Notes: generated by a model from the letters alone, not told the origin. Positions 1-5,295 are shown, counted from the stretch's first letter. The stretch is DNA of 5,824 bases from Chloroflexota bacterium (GCA_003577365.1 QEUY01000277.1:1-5824), one strand, 5' to 3'. A program made the numbers and translations.

Positions 1-937
1 CTTCCGCGGGGGGCGTGGGCAGCCAGGCCAGGCCGAGCGCAGCCAAGCCCACCAGACCGGCAAGGCGCAGCGCGGCCAAGCTGGGCTGCGGCGCGACCAG
101 ATGCCCACCGACAAAGGCCAGGAGGTGACGCAGAAGATAGTCCCAGGGCAGGAGCGCGGTATCCTGGTCGGCGACCACCTTATCGGCGACGTAGGGCAGG
201 AGTTTGGGCAGCGTGTAGGCCCACCAGGGAATCTGCACGGCCAGGATCGCCAGGGCCATCCCCACCAGCCAGGCCCAGGCTGTACGCTGCCGGCGGAGGT
301 GGACGGCTGCCCAGAGCAGATGCGTCGCGATCAGAAAACCGCTGTAGTAGAGCGTCCAGAGCGCCAAGCTGGCCGCTGCGACATAGGCGGCAGCCGGCAG
401 CCAGGCAGAATGCCCCGCGGCCAGGGCTTGCAGCCAGCGCCAGAAGGCGATGGTGGCGAGCAGCGCAAGGACCACGGCCAGCCCGTACATGCGTACTTCC
501 TGGCTGTAGAAGAGGTGCAGCGGGCTGAGGGCGAGCAGGGAAGCCGCCCAGAGCGCGACCGCGGGCCGGTCGGGGCGCATGAGGCGCGCCAGCCACGCCA
601 GCAGGGGCACGGCTGCGACCCCGCAGAGCACGGATAGGAGGCGCGCCGCCTCCGCGCGGGTCGAAGCGAGCAGCGCAAACCAGCCATGCAGCAGGCCATA
701 GTAGAGGGGCGGGTGGATATCGCGCGCCGTCAGCCAGAGCATGCGCGGCAGCGGCTCGGTGGCAAAGTAGACGCTGTAGCCTTCGTCCCACCAGAGCGGC
801 TGCCAGCCGAGGCGCAGCGCCCGGACTCCGAGCGCCAGTAGCGTCAGCGCGGCCAGCGCCGCGGCGAGGCGGAGAGGCGATGAGGGCCGGCAATCAGCGC
901 CGTTCGTAGCGAACGTACAGCTCCTGTTGTGGGTCAT
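1..937 (-). CDS. GT39/ArnT-like multi-pass membrane glycosyltransferase (partial, C-terminus beyond left edge)
   Basis: An open frame runs from an ATG at 937 to the left edge without a stop: 312 codons seen, C-terminus missing. The protein has a short polar N-terminus, a first membrane segment at about residues 22-41, then W-W-D-E-G-Y-S with the acidic pair D51-E52, H-P-P-L-Y-Y at 75-80, S-Q-E-V-R-M-Y at 145-151, and several further hydrophobic segments. This order (DE in the first periplasmic loop, HPPLYY, then R-x-Y) is typical of the dolichyl/polyprenyl-phosphate-sugar-dependent GT-C superfamily (PMT_2/GT39/ArnT-like), which transfers sugars outside the membrane to protein, lipid or glycan acceptors. 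The acceptor cannot be read from the sequence. The frame overlaps the end of the preceding SH3 lipoprotein gene by 44 nt. The ATG is the only usable start before the first membrane segment, and no clear Shine-Dalgarno precedes it, so translational coupling is likely. Family call is firm; substrate is unknown. Confidence 0.88.
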   Translation of the reverse strand, partial: MTHNRSCTFATNGADCRPSSPLRLAAALAALTLLALGVRALRLGWQPLWWDEGYSVYFATEPLPRMLWLTARDIHPPLYYGLLHGWFALLASTRAEAARLLSVLCGVAAVPLLAWLARLMRPDRPAVALWAASLLALSPLHLFYSQEVRMYGLAVVLALLATIAFWRWLQALAAGHSAWLPAAAYVAAASLALWTLYYSGFLIATHLLWAAVHLRRQRTAWAWLVGMALAILAVQIPWWAYTLPKLLPYVADKVVADQDTALLPWDYLLRHLLAFVGGHLVAPQPSLAALRLAGLVGLAALGLAWLPTPPAE

Positions 938-1823
938 TGGCGGCGAGCGTGAAGGTGGCGGCGGGTCCCACGGGTGTGCCTGCACTGTCGATCAGCTGCA
1001 CCTCCCAGACGCCCGCGGGGTCGACGTCGGAGAACTCGACCTTGAAGTTCTGATAACGCTGGCGCGCATCTTGGAAAGGCCAGGTGAAGGCAGGTTGGCC
1101 GGCAAACGAAGTCCCCTCTACGGGCAGGTCGGCGCCGTTGTGGCTGATGCGCAGGCTGTAGCCGGCCAGCGAGTCGTTGCCGGCGTAGACATAGAGAAAG
1201 ACACGTACCAAGCCGCTCTCGGGGAACTGCTCTTGTTTGCGCAGGTCGAAGGTGAAATCGGCGGGCGCGGCGGGCGCGGGATTCTCTGCTGCGACGGGGG
1301 GAGCTGTGGCCGCATCTGTTGCGGCGCCGGCGGCAGCGGGCTGCCCGGCCAGGGGGACGGAATCGACCGGCCCGTCGGTGTCGACATATTCGCCGATGAT
1401 CCAAGCTGCGCCGCCGTCGATACAGCAGATCTGCCACCAGGAGCCGTCGCTGTTTTTGCCGACGATGTCATATTCTGCGCCGCGCTCCACCGTGGTCACG
1501 ACTTCAAAATCGGTGCTGGGGCCGCTGCGGACATTGACCAATGGCGAGTTGACGACCGCCTTAGCCCCTGTGGGCGCAGCGGCAGCATCGGGCGGGGCGG
1601 AGGCCGCGACCGCGCCGCCGGTCGCCGGTTGGGGCGTGGCCGTGGCCTGAGGCTGTGCCGCTGCCGGCGTGGGCGTAAAGGTCGGATGGGGGGTGCGGAT
1701 GGCCAAGGGACCGTCGGATGTTGCCGATGCGCCACAGGCGGCCAGCAGGATCGAGAGGATGCCGGCCAGAATGGCGGTGTGGAAATGTCTGAGATTTGGG
1801 AACATGCACGATAGTCTTGTCAA
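894..1823 (-). CDS. SH3-domain lipoprotein 3 (short paralogue)
   Basis: Predicted exported lipoprotein of 309 residues. A hydrophobic signal segment ends in the lipobox L-L-A-A-C with acceptor Cys30. Next come a T-P-H-P-T-F-T-P-T-P stretch, an Ala/Pro-rich spacer, a bacterial SH3 domain at about 88-147 (V-N-V-R-S-G-P-S then G-S-W-W-Q-I-C-C, cysteines 133-134), an Ala/Pro spacer at 156-188, and a C-terminal beta-rich domain at 189-309 ending V-W-E-V-Q-L-I-D and E-L-Y-V-R-Y-E-R-R. I chose TTG at 1823 because it overlaps the upstream stop as TTGA, has GGGTGAG at Shine-Dalgarno distance, and gives an N-terminus M-T-R that matches M-T-R and M-S-R in the two upstream paralogues. ATG at 1805 (303 residues, 14 nt after the upstream stop) is the main alternative. 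Compared with its paralogues it lacks the PPG-containing segment, and its second spacer is Ala-rich rather than Thr-Pro. SH3 domains of this type usually bind peptides or cell-wall material; the ligand here is unknown. Confidence 0.88.
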   Translation of the reverse strand: MTRLSCMFPNLRHFHTAILAGILSILLAACGASATSDGPLAIRTPHPTFTPTPAAAQPQATATPQPATGGAVAASAPPDAAAAPTGAKAVVNSPLVNVRSGPSTDFEVVTTVERGAEYDIVGKNSDGSWWQICCIDGGAAWIIGEYVDTDGPVDSVPLAGQPAAAGAATDAATAPPVAAENPAPAAPADFTFDLRKQEQFPESGLVRVFLYVYAGNDSLAGYSLRISHNGADLPVEGTSFAGQPAFTWPFQDARQRYQNFKVEFSDVDPAGVWEVQLIDSAGTPVGPAATFTLAANDPQQELYVRYERR

Positions 1824-3067
1824 CGGATTCTCACCCAACCGATATAGATTTCGCGGTTCGGATTTTCGGGCGCGGTGGTAAAGGTCACCGGCTCGGACAA
1901 CTGGCTCCCCTGACCATCCGTCACATAGACGGACCAAGTCCCTGTGCCGAGCAGTTCAAGCGGCGACGCGGGGGCCTCGGTGTCAAGCGTGCCGGGGTCG
2001 GGAGGCCGGTATTCATACTTGTAGTTGTACTGCACCCGGTTTCCGGACCCTGGCGGTGCGCTGAACTCAAAGACGTCTTTGCTGACGACATCGCCGACGG
2101 CGTTGGGGCGCGGGACACCCTCAAAGGAGACCGATAGGAAATAGCCTTCGGCTGGTTCTTCCAATGGCGGTGTGCCGATAAAAAGTTTCGCCCAGATTGT
2201 AATGTATGCGTTGCTGGTTGGGAAGTACTGCGGCCCGATCGCGCGCTCGAAGACGTGCGGCGTCGGCGTGGGGGTGGGCAGCGGTGTCGGCGTGATCGTG
2301 GGCGTACCGGTGGGCGTAGAGGTGGGCGGCGGGCCGATCGGGCTGGCGCCCAGCGCGCTGATGTCGTTGTAGATCGTCACATGGGAGGCCGCGACCCATA
2401 CAGTCTGCCCGCTGATACAGCAGATCTGCAGCCAGGAGCCATCCTCGTTGCGGCCAATGATGGCGACGGGAATGCCTGGCCCCAGTTGGGCGAGCAGGGG
2501 GTATTCGACGCCGGGGCCGGTGCGTAGCGCCACCAGCCCGCTCGCCACCTGAATATAAGGCGTCGGCGTGGCAGTGGCCGTCGGCGGAACGGTGGGGGGG
2601 GCCGGCGGCTGCGGCGAGGGCATGGGCATGCCTGGGGGCTGCAACGGTGAGCCGGGCTGTCCGGGGAATGGTTCAACGCCGGGGGTGAGCAGCGCGCCCG
2701 TCTCGCCGGTGGCAGGCGGGGCAGGCGTCTCGGTTGGGAGCTCGGGCAGGACGGCGCTGGGGTCCATCCCCGGCGGCACGACGATGACGCCGGGCTGGCC
2801 GTCGCTGGGCGGCGTGACGTAGATCAGGGTCTCGACGGCGACCGGGGTCGGGGTGAAGGTCGGCGCCAAGGCGACGGTGGGGGGGAGCGGGGTGGCGGTG
2901 GCGCGCTGGCGCTGCACCAGATCGGCGGCGGAACAGCCAAGGGTTAACATCAGCAGCACCGCCAACGGGTAGAGCCTCCGGCGTGTTGGGCGCGCTGGCG
3001 TGGGGGTGGGGCGGGCGTCTGGGCCATCCGGCAGGACGAGGCGGCGGGGCGCATGGGATCTGGTCAC
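1820..3067 (-). CDS. SH3-domain lipoprotein 2
   Basis: Predicted exported lipoprotein of 415 residues. It starts with GTG at 3067, overlapping the stop of the upstream paralogue as GTGA. The n-region is unusually long: about 28 residues rich in Pro, Thr and Arg, then R-R-R at 29-31, a short hydrophobic core and the lipobox L-T-L-G-C (Cys45). A conserved segment at about 82-104 (Y-V-T-P-P, then G-V-I-V-V-P-P-G-M-D-P) is shared with paralogue 1. A Pro/Thr spacer to residue 170 follows, then an SH3 domain at 171-230 (L-R-T-G-P-G-V-E-Y-P, G-S-W-L-Q-I-C-C with cysteines 216-217, W-V-A-A-S-H-V), a second Thr-Pro linker at 246-270, and the shared C-terminal domain at 271-415 (S-G-N-R-V-Q-Y-N-Y-K-Y-E-Y, W-S-V-Y-V-T-D-G, R-E-I-Y-I-G-W-V-R-I-R). 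No other start lies between the GTG and the arginine cluster, so the long n-region appears real. It probably acts as a surface-anchored binding protein; the ligand is unknown. Confidence 0.92.
   Translation of the reverse strand: MTRSHAPRRLVLPDGPDARPTPTPARPTRRRLYPLAVLLMLTLGCSAADLVQRQRATATPLPPTVALAPTFTPTPVAVETLIYVTPPSDGQPGVIVVPPGMDPSAVLPELPTETPAPPATGETGALLTPGVEPFPGQPGSPLQPPGMPMPSPQPPAPPTVPPTATATPTPYIQVASGLVALRTGPGVEYPLLAQLGPGIPVAIIGRNEDGSWLQICCISGQTVWVAASHVTIYNDISALGASPIGPPPTSTPTGTPTITPTPLPTPTPTPHVFERAIGPQYFPTSNAYITIWAKLFIGTPPLEEPAEGYFLSVSFEGVPRPNAVGDVVSKDVFEFSAPPGSGNRVQYNYKYEYRPPDPGTLDTEAPASPLELLGTGTWSVYVTDGQGSQLSEPVTFTTAPENPNREIYIGWVRIR
2258..2332 (-). repeat. degenerate Thr-Pro coding repeat, second linker of lipoprotein 2
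   Basis: Encodes residues 246-270, mostly T-P and T-P-T units, at the same place between SH3 and C-terminal domains as in lipoprotein 1 and of the same length (25 residues). The equivalent spacer in lipoprotein 3 is Ala/Pro-rich instead. Confidence 0.7.
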
Positions 3068-4317
3068 CGGATCTGTACCCAGGCAACGTAGACTTCACGG
3101 TTGTTGTTGGTGGTCAGGGTATCGAACTCGATCGCATCGGAAAGCTGCGTGCCGGAGCCATCCGTGAGATAGATGCGCCAGTAGCCGTCGATCAACGTCA
3201 GGCGTGTGGCGCTGGTGTTGGGGTCGGTCTCTTTGGGGTTGGGCGGTAGGAACTCGTATTTATAGTTGAACTGGACACGGTTGCCGCTGCCTGGGCCGGG
3301 CGGCACGTTGTATTCAAAGAAATCGGTGCTCGGCGCTTCGCCTTTGGTGTTGGGGCGTGTTTCAAAGCTGGAGCCGTCGGGCCGGTTGCGAAATTCGACA
3401 TGCAGGAAATAGCCGGGCAGCGGCACCTGGGTGTTGCCCGCCAGCGCAAAGACTTTGACCCAGATGCTGAGGCGTTCGTTGGTGGTAGGGAAGTAGAGCG
3501 GGCCTTCCGCCACTTGGAACGGGTAGGGCGTGCTGGTGGGTGTCAAGGTGATTGTCGGCGTGTCGGTTGGCGTACTCGTGGGCGTGGAGGTGGGTGGCGT
3601 CTCCGCCAAGACCAACACGACCTCGGTGGTGTCGTTGACCACCTGGACATGGGATGCGGCTACCCAGACCGACCCGCCGTTGACACAGCAGATCTGATAC
3701 CAAGAGCCTTCCGGGTTGCGCCCGATGATGGCGATAGGGATGTCGGGGCCGAGCTGTGCTACCAGGGGGAACTCGACGCCTGGCCCGCTGCGCAAGCCGA
3801 CCAGCCCGGTGGCGACGACGACATAGGGCGTTGGGGTGCTGGTCGGCGGCTCTGTCGGCAGCGGGATCGGGGTCTCGGTCGGCGCGAGGGTAGGCGCCGG
3901 GATCGGGGTGTCGCTGGGCCGCGGGATCAAAACGCCGACGGCGGCAGGCGTGATCTCCAGCGGCGACGGCGCGCCCGGCAAGGGCGTTGTCGTAGGCGTC
4001 GAGGTGGGCGATGGCGGCAGCGGCGTGGCCGTGGCGGTGACGGTAGGTGTCGGCGTCTCCGGCAGCGGGATCAGCGAGCGCGGGTCGACGCCCGGCGGGA
4101 CGACGATAAGCCCCGGCGTGCCGGCGGCAGGCGGCGTGATGACGACCAGCCCCTGGACAAAACCGGGCGTCGGCGTGAAGGTGGGGGCAGGCGGGCGAGT
4201 GGGCGGCGGCGTGAGGGTAGGCCGCGCCAGCAGATCGCCGGCTGCGCATCCGAGCAGTGCTGCGAACATCGAAAATATCACGACCAACAGCGGGGTAGCG
4301 TGGAAAGCGCGACTCAT
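3064..4317 (-). CDS. SH3-domain lipoprotein 1 (first gene of the triplet)
   Basis: Predicted exported lipoprotein of 417 residues starting with ATG at 4317. A clean signal peptide (M-S-R-A-F-H, hydrophobic core) ends in L-L-G-C with Cys24. After an N-terminal T-P-T-F-T-P-T-P-like stretch comes the segment V-V-I-T-P-P with G-L-I-V-V-P-P-G-V-D-P (58-79), then a long Thr/Pro-rich spacer (84-164), an SH3 domain at 165-224 (L-R-S-G-P-G-V-E-F-P, G-S-W-Y-Q-I-C-C with cysteines 210-211, W-V-A-A-S-H-V), a second Thr-Ser-Pro linker (240-264), and a C-terminal domain (265-417) containing N-R-V-Q-F-N-Y-K-Y-E-F (346-356), W-R-I-Y-L-T-D-G (380-387) and R-E-V-Y-V-A-W-V-Q-I-R. It is very similar to the next gene along all domains, so the pair arose by duplication. 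It is the promoter-proximal gene of the operon. The Shine-Dalgarno is weak (GGGTG close to the ATG). Function is unknown beyond an expected surface or cell-envelope binding role. Confidence 0.93.
   Translation of the reverse strand: MSRAFHATPLLVVIFSMFAALLGCAAGDLLARPTLTPPPTRPPAPTFTPTPGFVQGLVVITPPAAGTPGLIVVPPGVDPRSLIPLPETPTPTVTATATPLPPSPTSTPTTTPLPGAPSPLEITPAAVGVLIPRPSDTPIPAPTLAPTETPIPLPTEPPTSTPTPYVVVATGLVGLRSGPGVEFPLVAQLGPDIPIAIIGRNPEGSWYQICCVNGGSVWVAASHVQVVNDTTEVVLVLAETPPTSTPTSTPTDTPTITLTPTSTPYPFQVAEGPLYFPTTNERLSIWVKVFALAGNTQVPLPGYFLHVEFRNRPDGSSFETRPNTKGEAPSTDFFEYNVPPGPGSGNRVQFNYKYEFLPPNPKETDPNTSATRLTLIDGYWRIYLTDGSGTQLSDAIEFDTLTTNNNREVYVAWVQIR
3526..3600 (-). repeat. degenerate Thr/Ser-Pro coding repeat, second linker of lipoprotein 1
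   Basis: This stretch encodes residues 240-264, alternating T-P, T-S-T-P and T-x-T units. On the plus strand it reads as repeats of GGYGTN type. It joins the SH3 domain to the C-terminal domain and would form an extended, possibly O-glycosylated spacer. Slippage or recombination with the matching tract in lipoprotein 2 is conceivable. Confidence 0.7.
3826..4068 (-). repeat. long Thr/Pro-rich first linker of lipoprotein 1
   Basis: Residues 84-164 are dominated by Pro, Thr, Ser and Ile with recurring T-P, P-T-x-T and P-I-P units. This is a low-complexity stalk between the PPG-containing segment and the SH3 domain. The matching stretch in lipoprotein 2 (2558-2746) is less regular and has Gly-Pro-Gln-rich parts. 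Confidence 0.6.
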
Positions 4318-4321
4318 GCCG

Positions 4322-4336
4322 CACCCGTCATGGGTG
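4322..4336 (-). repeat. short inverted repeat at the start of lipoprotein 1
   Basis: CACCC and GGGTG arms of 5 bp flank a 5-nt loop. The 3' arm, in mRNA orientation, ends 4 nt before the ATG at 4317, so the hairpin would cover the weak GGGTG Shine-Dalgarno. It could be a translational control element or simply chance; the stem is short. Confidence 0.3.
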
Positions 4337-4451
4337 AGCGAATTATGCCGATTGAGCGAAACGAGACTCCAGCGCCAGGCGTCCAGCGGCGCAGCCGAAC
4401 CATGGACCGCCGTAGGCTATCTGGAGTGGCAAATTGACAATACACCAGGCG

Positions 4452-4460
4452 AGTATAGCA
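4452..4460 (-). promoter_or_regulatory. extended -10 promoter candidate for the lipoprotein operon
   Basis: On the minus strand this reads TGCTATACT, that is TG-n-TATACT, a good extended -10 element. No convincing -35 is seen at the normal distance (best is TTAGGT-like). Transcription would start near 4445, about 128 nt before the ATG at 4317. It lies in the 211-nt gap after the receiver gene, so the lipoprotein operon can be transcribed independently. Confidence 0.42.
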
Positions 4461-4528
4461 TGGATCGGGCATGAGACCTAACGAGTGGCGGCGGCCCTCG
4501 CACCCCTGGGCGTAGGCCGTGAGCGGCG

Positions 4529-4927
4529 CTAATTCATCAGCGCGGCCTGCACGCGTGCGAGCAGCGCGTCGATGGCGTAGGGTTTGCGTAGGAATGAGAG
4601 GGCGGGGTCCCATTCAATTTGTAGGGAGGCGGCGGTTTCGTCGTAGCCGCTCGACAAAATGATCGGGATGTTCGGGTCCAGTTGGCGGATCTTGCGATAG
4701 GTCTCGACCCCGTTCATGACCGGCATGCGCAGGTCGAGCAGGATGGCGCCGATGCGGTGGCTGTGCCCCAGGAAGAGGTCGATCGCCTCTTGGCCGTTGG
4801 CGGCGGACAAGGTGTCGATCTTTGCCAGTTCGAGGATGTCGCGAACCGCCTCGCGGATGGCGTCCTCGTCGTCGACGACGAGGACAAGGGAAGCGAAGGG
4901 AGTGAGTAGGGTGGTGGAATCGCTCAT
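4529..4927 (-). CDS. stand-alone CheY-like response regulator receiver protein
   Basis: A single phosphoacceptor (REC) domain of 132 residues with no attached output domain. The acidic pair D19-D20 lies in V-V-D-D-E-D, the phosphoacceptor is D65 in L-L-D-L-R-M-P-V-M-N-G, the switch Ser is S93 in L-S-S-G-Y-D-E, and the conserved Lys is K115 in L-R-K-P-Y. All catalytic positions are present, with CheY-like spacing. Such proteins relay phosphate from a histidine kinase to a partner or act by protein contact; the kinase is not in this window. I chose ATG at 4927 because it gives the usual length. The frame stays open upstream (ATG at 4954 and 4984, TTG at 5110), but none of these starts has a better Shine-Dalgarno, and a TTG at 5110 would lie upstream of the likely promoter at 5064-5072. 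It is on the same strand as the lipoprotein operon but separated from it by 211 nt. The SSGYDE form resembles receivers associated with hybrid or phosphorelay systems. Confidence 0.9.
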   Translation of the reverse strand: MSDSTTLLTPFASLVLVVDDEDAIREAVRDILELAKIDTLSAANGQEAIDLFLGHSHRIGAILLDLRMPVMNGVETYRKIRQLDPNIPIILSSGYDETAASLQIEWDPALSFLRKPYAIDALLARVQAALMN

Positions 4928-5040
4928 CTGCGGCACAACGTGGTGCATATCCATTGGGAGTGGGGCTTGTCGACGGGTCGCCATGGCGCGGTACAGGGCC
5001 AGCAGCCAAGGCGACGCGATCGATATCGGCTCTGCGTTGG

Positions 5041-5124
5041 TTTGGCGCGATGCGTTTGGCGCCATTGTACCATGAGGTTGGGGCGGCCAATCCTGTCGCA
5101 ATGCAGTCAATTTGGCGCGCTGCG
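5041..5124. repeat. 14-bp direct repeat pair in the divergent promoter region
   Basis: TTTGGCGCGNTGCG occurs at 5041-5054 and 5111-5124, matching at 13 of 14 positions with starts exactly 70 bp apart. A partial third copy, TTTGGCGCC, lies at 5055-5063. The copies flank the left-facing -10 candidate and sit upstream of the right-facing promoter, a placement that would suit binding sites for a regulator. No regulator is identified. Confidence 0.4.
5064..5072 (-). promoter_or_regulatory. extended -10 promoter candidate for the receiver gene
   Basis: Read on the minus strand this is TGGTACAAT, that is TG-n-TACAAT, an extended -10 element with one mismatch to TATAAT. A partial -35 (TTGGCC, minus strand of 5085-5090) lies only 15 nt upstream, so the extended -10 would have to compensate. 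Transcription would start near 5057, right at the palindrome TGGCGCCA (5057-5064), with a leader of about 130 nt to the chosen start at 4927. Confidence 0.4.
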
Positions 5125-5153
5125 AACTGTCTTTGAGATGGCAGCGGCTCGAT

Positions 5154-5183
5154 TTGGCAGTTTATGCCTGTTCAGTCTATACT
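5154..5183 (+). promoter_or_regulatory. sigma70-type promoter for rplI
   Basis: TTGGCA at 5154-5159 and TATACT at 5178-5183 each match the consensus at 5 of 6 positions and are separated by 18 nt. Transcription would start near 5190, giving a leader of about 147 nt before the rplI start. This is the best promoter-like sequence in the window and points the right way. Confidence 0.65.
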
Positions 5184-5254
5184 GGTAGAGTTGTCTGCGC
5201 GAGAGGGTGGACCTGGCCGCGCCCCGCGCCGCCGGACGGACCAGCGTGCAGCGC

Positions 5255-5284
5255 TTACCAAGCAAATTGCAGTTGGGATAAGAT
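5255..5284 (+). promoter_or_regulatory. possible second, weaker rplI promoter
   Basis: TTACCA (5255-5260) and TAAGAT (5279-5284), 18 nt apart, each match consensus at 4 of 6 positions. If used it would give a leader of about 45 nt. It is much weaker than the upstream candidate and may be chance. Confidence 0.2.
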
Positions 5285-5295
5285 GGAATAGGTAT

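Larger units (their letters stand above)
4318..4528. other. intergenic region between receiver gene and lipoprotein operon
   Basis: A 211-nt non-coding gap. It holds the extended -10 candidate described separately and a small inverted repeat CACCC/GGGTG (4322-4336) just before the lipoprotein start. I see no GC-rich stem followed by a T-tract, so no intrinsic terminator for the receiver gene can be claimed. Read-through from it into the operon is possible. Confidence 0.6.

Noticed and set aside
180..893. Long minus-strand open frame rich in Ala, Arg and Pro beginning at the stop of lipoprotein 3
   Set aside because: It is a shadow of the glycosyltransferase, which is read in another frame through the same bases and shows clear family motifs and membrane segments.
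927..1814. Plus-strand open frame of 295 codons, Gly-rich
   Set aside because: Antisense to lipoprotein 3, which has a signal peptide, SH3 domain and paralogues; the antisense product has none.
2258..4068. Repeated GGYGTN units as a possible CRISPR array or tandem DNA repeat element
   Set aside because: Units are irregular, without spacers, and are explained by codons for Thr-Pro linkers in two lipoproteins.
3362..4324. Minus-strand open frame of 320 codons rich in His, Arg and Ala
   Set aside because: Frameshifted shadow of lipoprotein 1; no signal peptide or domain, and composition is that of an out-of-frame reading.
3400..4437. Long plus-strand open frame of 345 codons, Arg/Gly-rich
   Set aside because: Antisense to the lipoprotein 1 gene; composition reflects the complement of Thr-Pro codons and GC-rich codon bias, with no recognisable domain.
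4434..4459. Plus-strand TTGACA (4434-4439) with TATAGC (4454-4459) as a promoter
   Set aside because: The spacer is only 14 nt and no plus-strand gene follows; the same TATA-like bases make a better minus-strand extended -10.
4314..4613. 99-codon minus-strand frame ending ATGA-style at the lipoprotein 1 start
   Set aside because: It overlaps the end of the receiver gene, has no ribosome binding site or domain, and its product looks like random GC-rich translation. A short leader peptide cannot be fully excluded.
4928..5110. N-terminal extension of the receiver protein from a TTG at 5110
   Set aside because: The added 61 residues match no domain, lie partly upstream of the likely promoter, and single receivers normally begin close to the first beta strand.
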